Assembly (NCBI RefSeq): GCF_007859935.1
Contig: NZ_SJPO01000012.1
Location: 1 to 64,000 of the forward strand
DNA from: Posidoniimonas polymericola
GTDB taxonomy: Bacteria > Planctomycetota > Planctomycetia > Pirellulales > Lacipirellulaceae
Direction of reading: 5' to 3'
Length of the DNA stretch: 64,000 nucleotides
The notes beneath the pieces are model-generated. The model searched no databases, was not told the origin of the DNA, and was given only the letters and a program-made list of their open reading frames with translations. The first letter of the stretch is position 1. Each line of letters begins with the position of its first letter. This document shows, piece by piece, positions 47,896-56,255 of the stretch. Position numbers and translations under genes: made by a program.

Positions 47896-50800
47896 TTAGC
47901 GGCGCCGGCGGAGGCCGAAACAGCCGGCGGCGGCAAGCAGCAGGGTGCAGGCCATCGGCTCCGGGGCCGCGGCGGCGGCGACCGGCGCGGGCGACGCGGC
48001 CACGGCGCCGTAGTTGGCCCGCCACGCGTTGTAGTCGTCGCCGTCGACCATGCCGGGCGTGACGGTCTCGTTGGGCAGGCTGATCGCGAGGCCCTCGTTG
48101 TCACGCCACACAGTGTAGTCGGCCGCGTCGACGACGCCGTCGTTGTTGTAGTCGCCGGCCAAGAGATTCACGACCTCTAGCACCACGTTGGTCGGGTTGT
48201 AGACCACGTTCCACTGCAGGCCCGGGTCCAGCGGGGCGCCGGAGAAGTCCTCAGTCGCGAACACGCCCGACACGCCGCCGGTCGCCGACAGGATGGTGAA
48301 GGCGTCGCCGAGGACCGGGTTGAGGACTCCGAGCACGCTGACGGTCAGGGCTCCGTCGAGGTCGGCCAGGCCGCCGGTGACCAGGCGGTCGTAATCGCCG
48401 ATGCCGGTCCCGAACAGGTCCACAAGCAGCTGACCGGTCGAGGCCTGCTGGAAGTCGTTGACGTCGGCCCGGCCGGCAGACGCACCCGTGTGAATCTCGA
48501 GGTCGCCCTGGTTGTCGAGCAGCACGCCGAGGTTGGCGCCGTCGACCAGCGTCATCACCTGTCCCGACACGTTCCGCAGGTCGCCGCCGCCGTTGAAAAC
48601 GGCGCCGACGTTGACCTGCGTGTTGGCGTGCAGCTCGAGGTCGTTGCCGAGGGTAGTGACGCTGCCGTTCTGGAACACGCCGGTCCCGCCGAGCTCGATC
48701 CGCGAGATGGCGCCGGCGTAGACCTCGATCCGGCCGCCGAAGTCGGTGGCGTGGGTCGAGCGGAAGGAGCCGTCGGAAAGCTCGAGGCGGCTGGAGGGTT
48801 CGAATTCGAGCTCGAAGCCGTTCGCGTAGACCGTGCCGATGTTCGCCGAGACCGTGCCGTTGAACAGGAACGGGGCGTTGTCCCGCAGTTCGAGTGTGCC
48901 CTTGGCCGCTTCGAGCAGGCCAACGTTGCCGACGCCGTCCCAGTCGCTGCCGGTGTTTGAGAGGACCAGCGTGCCGCTTGATCCGCCCGTGATGCGGTTG
49001 TTGTTGATAACCCTGGCCGAAACCAAACCGACGCCGGAGATGGCGCCGTCGTTGGTGATCGTGGCGCCAGAGATCTCACCGCCTTGAAGCAGGACCAGGT
49101 CCGCGACGCCCGAGTTCCACGCGTTGGCGACGTTCAGCACCGCTCCGGCGCCCCGCGTGCCGATGCGGCCGACGTCGGTGATCGGGCCGCCAATGGCCAG
49201 GGTCCCGTCACTAGCGGTTAAGCGAGAGTCGCCGACGAAGTTGATCTCGGCGTTGATCGTCCCGTGGCCCTGCAGGTCGAAATTGGTCAGGGAGCCGAGC
49301 CTGCCCGGGCCGTTGATAACGCCGCCGGCGATCGTGTTCGGCGTGGCGTGGGAGCCGCCGCGGAAATTGAATGAGCCGCCCGCCCCAATCGCGACCGTGC
49401 CGGTGATGTCGACACGGGCCTGCTGCGAACTGTTGCCGGTGACCTCGGTCGTGCCGCGGAGCTCGACGTCGGAGCCCTTGAGGTGGAACGAGGTGATCGC
49501 ACCGCCGAAGCCGTTGAGGTCGAGCAGGCCGTTCATCACCCAGGAGTCGGTCCCCGGCAGGTTGAGCTCGAGGCTGGCGAGCGTGCCGAGTTCGATCTCG
49601 TCTCCGTCGAAGACGTTGTCGCTGCTGTCGATCCCGCCGGCGTTGATCACGAGGGCGCCGCTGAGCAGCAAACGGTCCGAACCGTTGGTGAGGCCATCCA
49701 GGTCAACAATCCCGGTCGGCATGTTGATTGTCAAACCGCCGAAATTGGTGGTGGTCGAGTCGAACTGGAGGCCGCCGGCGCCGGAGAACACCGCCGAGTT
49801 GGTCTGCAGCGAGCTGCCGGTGAAGCGGAGCGTGGCGCCGGCGTTGACGTTCACGTTGGGCGTGCCGCTCATGTTGACCGACGACGAACTAATGATCGAG
49901 CTGCCTGTCCCGCCGACCTCGACGTCCCCGGAGATCGAGACGTCGACTCCCGAGAGGACGGGCGAATTGCTGTCGGAGTTGTTCATGTTGAGCTGGCCGT
50001 CCATCTGCCACGAGCCGTCGCCCACCCGCACGCTCAGGTCGCCCGAGTTCATGGTGATCGTGCCGTTGAACGTGTCAGTCCCGCCGAGGTCGACGCTGTC
50101 GACGTCGATGTCGAGGTCGCCCGCGGCGTTGATGATGGTGTGGCTGTCGGCGAGGCCGACGCCGTCCCAGTCGATAAACTCGCCGGCCTCGGCCGCGCCG
50201 GAGCCGATATCGACCGCACTGTTGACGATGATTGTAGAGCCTTCGCTGTTCACGAAGGCGCGGCCGTCGCTGAAGGTCGCGCCGCCGTTGAACTGGACCG
50301 TGGCGCCCTGCGCCACTGTCAGGACGCCGTCGGAATAGCCGGCGGCGTTGGTGTCGGTAAACGACAGCGAGCTGTCGAACACGCCGGTCCCCTGGGTGAC
50401 GTTGAGCTGCGCCCCCACGCCAGCCACGGTCAGCGCGCCCCCCCGGATGGTCGAAGTCCCCTTATTCAGGTTCACGACCCCGCCCGAGCCGAGGCTCCAG
50501 GCGTTGGTGATGTTGACGGTGTCGCCGGCGCCGATGTCCATCGTGCCGCCGAAGCTGTCGGACAGCGGGACCTCGATATTGAGCGTCAGCGAGGTGGCGC
50601 CGAGCACGATGATTGGCCCCGTGCCGTCGTCGTCGACGTCGACGTAGCCGTTCTCGTTGTCGCCGTCGAGGTCGACGGTTCCAGTCCCCGAGGCGCCGTT
50701 GACGATGTTGAGCGTGCCCGGCAGGTTGAACCCGAGAAAAGCGCCGGGGCGGGAACCTACATACAGCGTGCCGGAGTTCTCTAAGGCCTGGCCGACCGTG

Positions 50801-51369
50801 GACGAATTGATCAGCTCGATCGTGCCGTGGCCGCCCAGCCGACCTCCCGCGTTAATCTCCAGCAGGCCGCTCTCGAGCTCGATCACGCCGCCGTCTTCCG
50901 AGCCGGTCTCGCCGAGCAGCAGCACCGACGCGCCGCTGTTGATCTGGATGCCCTCGGCGTCGAGGCCCTCCTGCGTGGCGATGTCGCGCGGCGTCACCCG
51001 CAGGATCGAGTTCGAACCGTTGAGCGTTGTGACGCCGTTGACGATCAGCTCGTTGCCGCTCGTGTTGACCGAGGCGCCGTTGCCGATAGTCAGCGAGTCG
51101 ATTGTGAAGCCCTGGTCGACGATCGTGGCGTCGCCGGCGGCGTTGGCAACGTTGATCCCCAGCGAATTCACGCCGATGAACACGTCGGAGCTGGTGGGGT
51201 CGCCGTCGGGGCTCCAGTTGCCGAAGTCCGACCAGTCCTTGCTGACCGAGCCGCCCGCGTCATCCCAGACGATGTTCTGGGCCAGGGCGGGCGTCGCCAT
51301 CAGGGCGGCCACGGCCGCGCTCCGCCGCCCCCATACCTGAAGTACATGAGATAGCCGACGAGGTGTCAT
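47896..51369 (-). CDS. Large secreted autotransporter-like repeat protein with dockerin-like and PEP-CTERM tail
   Basis: 1157 residues. The signal peptide (about 1-30, ending TPALAQ) is followed by a long beta-helix-like region of Asn/Gly/Ser/Thr-rich repeats (about 31-1010). A calcium-binding dockerin-like pair follows (GDYNNDGVVDAADYTVWRDN and VDGDDYNAWRANYG). The C-terminus is EPMACTLLLAAAGCFGLRRRR: EP, hydrophobic stretch and Arg cluster, typical of PEP-CTERM sorting. It is a surface or matrix protein; the ligand is unknown. Its neighbours give no functional link. Confidence 0.85.
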   Translation of the reverse strand: MTPRRLSHVLQVWGRRSAAVAALMATPALAQNIVWDDAGGSVSKDWSDFGNWSPDGDPTSSDVFIGVNSLGINVANAAGDATIVDQGFTIDSLTIGNGASVNTSGNELIVNGVTTLNGSNSILRVTPRDIATQEGLDAEGIQINSGASVLLLGETGSEDGGVIELESGLLEINAGGRLGGHGTIELINSSTVGQALENSGTLYVGSRPGAFLGFNLPGTLNIVNGASGTGTVDLDGDNENGYVDVDDDGTGPIIVLGATSLTLNIEVPLSDSFGGTMDIGAGDTVNITNAWSLGSGGVVNLNKGTSTIRGGALTVAGVGAQLNVTQGTGVFDSSLSFTDTNAAGYSDGVLTVAQGATVQFNGGATFSDGRAFVNSEGSTIIVNSAVDIGSGAAEAGEFIDWDGVGLADSHTIINAAGDLDIDVDSVDLGGTDTFNGTITMNSGDLSVRVGDGSWQMDGQLNMNNSDSNSPVLSGVDVSISGDVEVGGTGSSIISSSSVNMSGTPNVNVNAGATLRFTGSSLQTNSAVFSGAGGLQFDSTTTNFGGLTINMPTGIVDLDGLTNGSDRLLLSGALVINAGGIDSSDNVFDGDEIELGTLASLELNLPGTDSWVMNGLLDLNGFGGAITSFHLKGSDVELRGTTEVTGNSSQQARVDITGTVAIGAGGSFNFRGGSHATPNTIAGGVINGPGRLGSLTNFDLQGHGTINAEINFVGDSRLTASDGTLAIGGPITDVGRIGTRGAGAVLNVANAWNSGVADLVLLQGGEISGATITNDGAISGVGLVSARVINNNRITGGSSGTLVLSNTGSDWDGVGNVGLLEAAKGTLELRDNAPFLFNGTVSANIGTVYANGFELEFEPSSRLELSDGSFRSTHATDFGGRIEVYAGAISRIELGGTGVFQNGSVTTLGNDLELHANTQVNVGAVFNGGGDLRNVSGQVMTLVDGANLGVLLDNQGDLEIHTGASAGRADVNDFQQASTGQLLVDLFGTGIGDYDRLVTGGLADLDGALTVSVLGVLNPVLGDAFTILSATGGVSGVFATEDFSGAPLDPGLQWNVVYNPTNVVLEVVNLLAGDYNNDGVVDAADYTVWRDNEGLAISLPNETVTPGMVDGDDYNAWRANYGAVAASPAPVAAAAAPEPMACTLLLAAAGCFGLRRRR

Positions 51370-51468
51370 ACTGATTCACTCCTGTGGATGGCGGGCGGGC
51401 CGGTCGATTGCCCTGTGCCTGACCGACGCCCGGGACTCGTGCCGGCAGCGTCGCTGCTGCTAGCAAAG

Positions 51469-51500
51469 AGAGCCCACCCACGACGGGTGCGAGGGCTCTA
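51469..51500 (-). promoter_or_regulatory. Hairpin in the 5' leader of the surface-protein gene
   Basis: Inverted repeat AGAGCCCACCC / GGGTG-CGA-GGGCTCT, 100 bp upstream of the ATG at 51369, read on the minus strand and followed by CTCTTTGC. It could act as an attenuator or mRNA stabiliser. Confidence 0.35.
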
Positions 51501-51653
51501 ACGGGCCAATCAGAAAACGCGGCAGAAGGCCGCCAAACAAAACCAGGAATCCCCAGAGAGGCTGCGAAGCAGGCGAGTAGGCCACCGCAGAAACAGGACC
51601 CTGCAGAGAGCTACGCCGAGCAGCGGCGAAAAGTGAGTGCGTGCGCGTGGACG

Positions 51654-51716
51654 CGCAGCTAGCGGCGGCCCACGAACCGCAGCGGGCCCGATTGATGCGG
51701 GCCGCTAGCAGCTGCG
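51654..51716. repeat. Long imperfect palindrome upstream of the surface-protein gene
   Basis: CGCAGCTAGCGGCGGCC (51654-51670) pairs with GGGCCGCTAGCAGCTGCG (51699-51716), apart from a 3-nt bulge. The loop is 28 nt. The function is unknown; it could be an RNA structure or a dispersed palindrome. Confidence 0.4.
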
Positions 51717-51873
51717 GTGGGACTACCGGAAACGGACAAAGAGGGGGACCGCCTTGGGGGGTCAGGGAGGCTAGCCGCCGGCTTAATTGACCTGTGGCTA
51801 GGCTTGCTGTCCCGGTAACTTGCTGTCCCGTGGCCTGCTGATCCAGCGGCCTACCGGGGCTCAAGCAAGCGGC

Positions 51874-52038
51874 CTAATAGTCGCCCATGAGGTCGAAGCG
51901 GTCGACCACCGGCGCTGGTTCGGTGTTCTCAGAATCGGAGTCCTTGCGGTCCTCACGGCGCTCGCGCTTTTCCTTCGCCTTGCGCTTCTTCTCTTGTTCG
52001 CGCCGCATCTTCTCGAAAGTATTTTGATTTTTCGCCAA
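51874..52038 (-). CDS. Small Lys/Arg/Glu-rich protein (MAKNQNTFEK family)
   Basis: 54 residues from TTG 52038 with AAGGG about 9 nt upstream. The N-terminus MAKNQNTFEKMRREQEKKRK is a recognisable start shared by short basic proteins in many bacteria (from memory, usually MA(K/R)NQNTF followed by a basic helix). It ends VVDRFDLMGDY. Probably a charged alpha-helix. The opposite strand shows only a hydrophobic shadow frame. Confidence 0.65.
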   Translation of the reverse strand: MAKNQNTFEKMRREQEKKRKAKEKRERREDRKDSDSENTEPAPVVDRFDLMGDY

Positions 52039-52156
52039 AACGTTAGCCCTTGGGGTTGGGAAACCGACTCACTCATTGAGCCGCTGCTGCAACTCGCCTC
52101 ACTAGTGGTCATCGGTCATTCGCTCCGAAGAACGATGTCCGACTGTCGAGGCAGTT

Positions 52157-52202
52157 CAAAAAAGAAAGCCGCCCGGCGGCCAAAGCGGCGCCGGGCGGCT
52201 TT
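52157..52202 (-). terminator. Intrinsic terminator of the cold-shock gene
   Basis: Stem AAGCCGCCCGGCG / CGCCGGGCGGCTT with a short loop, followed on the minus strand by TTTCTTTTTT. It begins 26 bp after the csp stop. Confidence 0.85.
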
Positions 52203-52227
52203 GCGTTATCGTGGTTGATCTGGCTGT

Positions 52228-52425
52228 TTAGCCGATCACCTTGACGTTCTCAGCGCGAGGACCCTTCGGGCCCTGGCCTTCGGTGTATTCCACCGACTGC
52301 CCCTCGCGGAGGTCATCAAAGTTGGCGCCACTGACGGACGAGTGGTGGAAGAAAAGCTCCCCCCGATCGCCCTGAATGAAGCCAAAACCCTTTTCCGTCA
52401 ACTTCTTAATCGTACCCTGCGACAC
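52228..52425 (-). CDS. Cold-shock domain protein
   Basis: Single-stranded nucleic-acid-binding CSD protein of 65 residues. RNP1 is KGFGFIQ and RNP2 is ELFFHHSSV. It starts at GTG 52425, with GGAGA 7-8 nt upstream. It has its own long leader (about 365 nt) and intrinsic terminator, so it is monocistronic. Confidence 0.95.
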   Translation of the reverse strand: MSQGTIKKLTEKGFGFIQGDRGELFFHHSSVSGANFDDLREGQSVEYTEGQGPKGPRAENVKVIG

Positions 52426-52796
52426 GTCGCAACTCTCCTAGCACGCGCAATCAGAACTCGAAGCGAGCGAAGTCCAGACCGCCGTGCTGAACGACTGGAC
52501 CCATCGGCGACGCCCTCACACGTGGGCGACTTTCACCGAGGAGAGCAAACTGGTCCAGCGCGGCTGGCAGGCCTAAACCTAGCAGTCGGAGCGGAGCAAC
52601 ATTCGGGGAGCGGCGGGGCAAAAACCAGCGCCGATCAGCGAAAGGTCGAATCGAAAAGAATTGCCACCGGGCCGAACGACCCGCATGCCCTGTTGGGGGC
52701 TAGCCCCGGTAGAGGCTGGCCCTAATAGGGATGGGGGTCGGAAAGGCGTCGGCCGGCGAAGCGTCTCGCGTCGGCTTTACTTCCTGAGCATTCACA
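52426..52796 (-). promoter_or_regulatory. Long structured 5' leader of the cold-shock gene (copy A)
   Basis: From the predicted start near 52790 to 52425. Conserved blocks shared with copy B are: GGAAGTAAAGCC (52784-52773) followed by a 7-bp hairpin with a 3-nt loop; a 28-nt block around TTCGATTCGACC (52658-52631); and TTTGCTCTC (in 52550-52541). Cold-shock mRNAs in other bacteria are regulated through such leaders. Homology to a known RNA family could not be tested. Confidence 0.55.
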
Positions 52797-52825
52797 AAGG
52801 TACGGCGCCCAGCAGGGGAAGTCAA
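52797..52825 (-). promoter_or_regulatory. Promoter of the cold-shock gene leader (copy A)
   Basis: On the minus strand, TTGACT (52825-52820), a 17-nt spacer and TACCTT (52802-52797), then 12 nt to GGAAGTAAAG. The same geometry recurs at copy B, which supports both assignments. Confidence 0.55.
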
Positions 52826-53108
52826 TGGTTGCTAGCCTGCCCGCCTGGCGAAAGCACAGAATCGAGTCGCAGGGCGTCGATTCTCGCCGCCAGACGCCTA
52901 CCCAGGCCTCCCAAACCTCCCAACCGAACTCCCCGAATCCGAACCGCCAGACGGTGTTGCGGGCAATGCGGGGACGCAGTGCTCGAAGCCTCGATGCTGG
53001 CAGCCCCAGTTGCTGGCAGCCTCGATGGTGGCTGATCCGAGTGGTCTCTAGCCTCAGTGATCGTGAGCCAGAAACCGCAAGCCAGCAAAGCAACCCAGCA
53101 ACGGTTAA
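52826..53108. other. Non-coding stretch between csp promoter and the next gene
   Basis: No gene was recognised. A low-complexity CCAAACCTCCCAACC tract (about 52905-52930) and a near-repeat containing GGCAGCC (about 53000-53025) are present. It contains no clear terminator for the minus-strand gene ending at 53109. Confidence 0.4.
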
Positions 53109-53348
53109 CTAGCGAACGGCCGGCGTGGCGTGGCGGCGGCCGTCGGCACGCATCGCCTCAAACCCAGAACGCGTCAGCGAGTAGCCGCCGGCCCGGCCTT
53201 CCGGCACGACCAGCTCTTTGTCTTCCAACTTGCTGAGTCCGTCGCGGTGTCGTTCGAGAGCCGGCCCCCAGAAGCAGAGCATCTTGTTCGGCGTCATGAG
53301 GAACTGACGGAACGTGGCGAGGGTCTTCTGCTCGGACGGGGATAGCAT
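53109..53348 (-). CDS. Small winged-helix-like protein, unknown function
   Basis: 79 residues from ATG 53348 with AGAAGG 7 nt upstream. The order helix-helix-helix-wing is suggested by LSPSEQKTLATFRQFL, ALERHRDGLSKLEDKELV and VPEGRAGGYSLTRSGFEAM, as in ArsR/MarR-like DNA binders, but no family is certain. It shares its leader architecture with the cold-shock gene. Confidence 0.55.
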   Translation of the reverse strand: MLSPSEQKTLATFRQFLMTPNKMLCFWGPALERHRDGLSKLEDKELVVPEGRAGGYSLTRSGFEAMRADGRRHATPAVR

Positions 53349-53653
53349 GCTGAAACCTTCTGCGGGGGGTGCGGGGCGGGACAACCGTTCGACTCAGGAA
53401 GCGCCGTTCGCTAACTCGGCGAGCCGGGATTGCATGCATCGCGTTGCACGCCAGCTGTACCGGGAAATACCAACAAACCAGCGAGAGCAAACAGCGCTGG
53501 CCGAGTACTGGCCCGGCACTGCATCCGGAAGACGGCTACGCGAGCCGTCCAGCGAAGGGTCGAGTCGAATAAGAGGCGCCGGCTCACGCGCCCGAGTAAG
53601 GCGTAGATCCCGGCGAAGCGATTCGCTTCGGCTTTACTTCCCAAGTACGCGTC
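53349..53653 (-). promoter_or_regulatory. Long structured 5' leader of the small wHTH-like gene (copy B)
   Basis: Contains GGAAGTAAAGCC (53641-53630) leading directly into hairpin CGAAGCG-AAT-CGCTTCG, a 29-nt block around TTCGACTCGACCC (53573-53545), and TTTGCTCTC (in 53492-53483). The order and promoter distance are the same as in copy A; overall length is about 300 nt. It lies between the gene at 53348 and the ogt stop at 53718. Confidence 0.55.
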
Positions 53654-53682
53654 AGACTACCAAATCTAGGGGAAATCGTCAA
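53654..53682 (-). promoter_or_regulatory. Promoter of leader copy B
   Basis: On the minus strand, TTGACG (53682-53677), a 17-nt spacer and TAGTCT (53659-53654), then exactly 12 nt to GGAAGTAAAG, as in copy A. Confidence 0.55.
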
Positions 53683-53717
53683 ACGACCACCCCGCCGCCT
53701 GCTTCGGCAGACCGCGT

Positions 53718-54299
53718 TCAAGACATCCGAGCGCCTTCCATCTCGAGCAGTTGCCGCTTCATCGCCACGCCCTGCGGAGCCGAAAAACCGCCCAGCCGCC
53801 CCCCGGAGCCGAGCACCCGATGGCACGGCACCACCAGCGGAGTGCGGTTGCCAGACATCACCGAACCGACCGCCCGCGCGGCGCCCGGACGCCCCGCCCG
53901 CTTGGCGAGTTCGCCGTAGCTGAGCGTCGCGCCGTAGCCGATGGCCGAACAGAGCCGCGACACCCGCTGGCCAAACTCCGTCAAGTGGTCGCGGTCGACC
54001 GGAATCGATTCGAGCGCCACCGGCTCGCCGGCCGCGTACCGCTGCAGCTGATCCATCCACCCCCGCACCTCACCGGGCGGATCGGACTGTAGGCGCGTGT
54101 CATTTGGCCCGAGGGCCCGGCGTGCGTCGGACGAACGCCGATGCCCGAAGGCCAGCCGCTCGAGCCGCCAATGGGGACTTCCACCCGGCGTGTTTGCCCA
54201 GGTGTCGTGCGGGTCGTCGGAGAGCGAAGCCGACAGCGCCAGCCAGCCTAGATCTGTCGAGAAGCAGGCCGTGCACGTGGCAATCGTCACGATCGGCAT
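53718..54299 (-). CDS. ogt: Methylated-DNA--protein-cysteine S-methyltransferase
   Basis: Suicide repair enzyme that removes alkyl groups from O6-alkylguanine. 193 residues from ATG 54299. The active-site VPCHRVLGSGG is intact, with the helix-turn-helix segment LSYGELAKRAGRPGAARAVG before it. The N-terminal half (about 1-95) is unusually divergent. No Ada-like regulatory domain. It diverges from the hypothetical gene at 54518. Confidence 0.92.
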   Translation of the reverse strand: MPIVTIATCTACFSTDLGWLALSASLSDDPHDTWANTPGGSPHWRLERLAFGHRRSSDARRALGPNDTRLQSDPPGEVRGWMDQLQRYAAGEPVALESIPVDRDHLTEFGQRVSRLCSAIGYGATLSYGELAKRAGRPGAARAVGSVMSGNRTPLVVPCHRVLGSGGRLGGFSAPQGVAMKRQLLEMEGARMS

Positions 54300-54517
54300 G
54301 GGGACCTCCTGTCGGGTGGGACGCGGTCCGTGCAAACGGCGTGCGCGGGCTTTGACACCCCCAGATTGCCGATCGTATACTTGCCCCAGGGCGGTTGGCA
54401 ACCTGCGCAAACTGGTTCTGACCAGGCAATGAAGCCCCCTCCCTGGCGCCTTCTGTGGTCCGCCGGGCCCGCCAAAGAATGGACACCGCACCCCGCAGCG
54501 AAAGAGGTACTAGCGGC

Positions 54518-55261
54518 ATGAACCCGTATGCTTCGCTAGCCGATGACTTCTACGTCAACATGAACCTCAACACGGAAATGGAGCTTTCCAACAGCCGTGA
54601 GACGCTGCTGCACTTCGCCGAGCAGATGCAGCGCAAGTACCCGGAGATGCGGAACTTCTACGGTCGGGACAAGGGCGACTTCATCCTCGAGGGCGACAAG
54701 GACAGCGGCGCCTACCGGTGGTGCTCGCTCGAGCCCCGCCGCGTCGCCTCCGGCCAGGTGAACCCCGACAACATCCAGACCGCCGTCGATCAGCACCTGC
54801 ACGCTCTGGAGCTGGCCCCGTACGTGCTGTCGGTCAGCGGGTTGGACTGCGAGGCGCTCGACTTCCTGATGGGCTTCGACTTCAACTACCGCGGCAACCA
54901 CAACGCGCTGGTGGCCGAGGCGATCGGCGTGCCGCCCGGCTTCGCCAAGGCGACCCAGATGCCGGGCGCGTCGTTCATCAACTTCGAGCCGAACCTGACG
55001 TTCGCCGTCGACGAGGACTGCCGCGTGCAGTGCCGGCTGAGCGTCGAGAACCGCACCACGCCGTACCACATCCGCACCGGCGAGTTCCAGGAAGATCAGC
55101 TCAGCGTGTACGTCACGGCCCGGCGGTACGGCAGCCTCGACCCCGGCATGACCTTTGTCGACGCGATGACCGAACTCCGCAAGCTCTGCCTCGAGGTGGT
55201 CGACGACTACGTCGCCGGCGAGGTGCTCGAGCCGCTGGCGCGGGCGATCGCGATGGAGTAG
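54518..55261 (+). CDS. Conserved hypothetical protein (MNPYASLADDF)
   Basis: 247 residues from ATG 54518 (an upstream in-frame extension is low complexity). It has a mixed alpha/beta composition with no signal peptide, membrane segment or catalytic motif. Recognisable blocks are ALDFLMGFDFNYRGNHNALV and YHIRTGEFQEDQLSVYVT. The complete, well-biased frame indicates a real soluble protein. No function can be inferred from its neighbours. Confidence 0.75.
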   Translation: MNPYASLADDFYVNMNLNTEMELSNSRETLLHFAEQMQRKYPEMRNFYGRDKGDFILEGDKDSGAYRWCSLEPRRVASGQVNPDNIQTAVDQHLHALELAPYVLSVSGLDCEALDFLMGFDFNYRGNHNALVAEAIGVPPGFAKATQMPGASFINFEPNLTFAVDEDCRVQCRLSVENRTTPYHIRTGEFQEDQLSVYVTARRYGSLDPGMTFVDAMTELRKLCLEVVDDYVAGEVLEPLARAIAME

Positions 55262-55290
55262 TCACCGTCATCTGCAACGCGGCTGCGTGC

Positions 55291-55314
55291 TAGCCCATGG
55301 CGCCAGCCCTGGGA
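55291..55314 (+). repeat. Palindromic repeat, copy 1
   Basis: TAGCCCATGGCGCCAGCCCT plus GGGA. An identical 24-bp copy is at 56169-56192 and an inverted variant at 56256-56279. It resembles REP-like extragenic palindromes. Confidence 0.6.
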
Positions 55315-55422
55315 CTGCGTCCGCGACAATTCAGCGAACAGCTCAAACGACCAGCCAACCCCTTAGCTGACCGCGCAGTCTATCGGCTCAAGCCATCCGA
55401 CCGTCATCGCCAACGATCCCGC

Positions 55423-56058
55423 ATGCAACGCTTCTCGCTTCGCACCGCGCTGCTTGGCTTCCTAGCGCTCTCGCTGATCTCCGCCTCTGCGGTGTCTTGG
55501 CGCCGCGCGCAGAACGTTCTCGACATGAGCCACGGCCAAGCCGGCGAGTGCCCGGTCCACCACCGGGCAATGTCGAAGGAGCTAGTCGGGCTCACTTACG
55601 GCATGCGGCTCGATGAGCCGATCGATTACGCCCGCAGGCTGCAATTCCCGCACGCCAACGAACCGTACGATACCGGGGCGTGCCTGGGCTCGCGGCAACA
55701 GTGGGCCCGCGTCTGGGTCTGCCCTGATTGCACGGCCGAGCGCGAGCTGTGGATCGACCAGCAGCACGTGATCGACGTCACCGCCAACGCGCCGAACGTC
55801 TGCCCGCTGCACGGAGAGCCAATGCAGAAGCAGCTCGTGGAACTGATGGCGGGTCTGATCCCGCCCGGCCCGATCGACGCCGCACGGCCGACCGAGTTCC
55901 CCCACGCGGACGAGCCGTACCACGCCCGCCGCTGCGACCCGCCCCCACAGGAGCACGCCCGGGTGTATGTCTGCCGGCAGTGCACCGCGGCCTACCAAGC
56001 CTGGTGGGCCAAGGCTGAGGCCGAGCAAGCCGGCGCCTCTCAGCCGACTCTCGACTAG
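55423..56058 (+). CDS. Membrane-anchored protein with two tandem Cys/His motifs
   Basis: 211 residues from ATG 55423. An N-terminal signal anchor (about 5-25) is followed by two repeats of about 75 residues. Repeat 1 has CPVHHRAMSKELV, QFPHANEPYDTGAC and VWVCPDCTAE. Repeat 2 has CPLHGEPMQKQLV, EFPHADEPYHARRC and VYVCRQCTAAY. The CPxH and CxxC pairs suggest one metal site per repeat, probably periplasmic. No family was recognised. Confidence 0.7.
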   Translation: MQRFSLRTALLGFLALSLISASAVSWRRAQNVLDMSHGQAGECPVHHRAMSKELVGLTYGMRLDEPIDYARRLQFPHANEPYDTGACLGSRQQWARVWVCPDCTAERELWIDQQHVIDVTANAPNVCPLHGEPMQKQLVELMAGLIPPGPIDAARPTEFPHADEPYHARRCDPPPQEHARVYVCRQCTAAYQAWWAKAEAEQAGASQPTLD

Positions 56059-56168
56059 GCGGCTGGTGGCTGGTGACTGGAGTTCAGCCTTCGGGCTGCT
56101 TGTGGAACGTATACGGCACGCTCAAGCGTCAACTCCAACGACTGCGCACTGCCCACGCAGCGACGGAA

Positions 56169-56192
56169 TAGCCCATGGCGCCAGCCCTGGGA
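56169..56192 (+). repeat. Palindromic repeat, copy 2
   Basis: Identical 24 bp to 55291-55314. The two copies bracket the Cys/His-repeat gene at 55423-56058. Confidence 0.6.
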
Positions 56193-56200
56193 CCGCACAC

Positions 56201-56234
56201 AAAAAAGCCCTGCAGGGGATCCCCTGCAGGGCTT
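56201..56234 (-). terminator. Intrinsic terminator of the rpoD transcript
   Basis: A perfect stem AGCCCTGCAGGGG-AT-CCCCTGCAGGGCT is followed on the minus strand by TTTTTTG. It lies about 60 bp beyond the rpoD stop at 56293. Confidence 0.85.
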
Positions 56235-56255
56235 GAATCGTTACTCGTATGGCTA

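Larger units (their letters stand above)
51370..51873. other. 504-bp region upstream of the surface-protein gene
   Basis: No credible gene. It contains two large hairpins (51469-51500 and 51654-51716) and a short direct repeat, CTTGCTGTCCCG, at about 51803-51830. It probably holds the promoter and structured 5' leader of the minus-strand surface-protein gene and the 3' end of the small basic protein transcript. Confidence 0.5.

Noticed and set aside
51460..51864. 134-codon minus-strand frame upstream of the surface-protein gene
   Set aside because: Overlaps strong hairpins, has no RBS or recognisable domain, and has a biased Ala/Arg/Ser/Leu composition. Treated as leader sequence.
51820..52218. 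Plus-strand frame with a hydrophobic stretch that looks like a membrane protein
   Set aside because: The hydrophobic Leu run is the complement of the Lys/Arg/Glu codons of the small basic gene on the minus strand.
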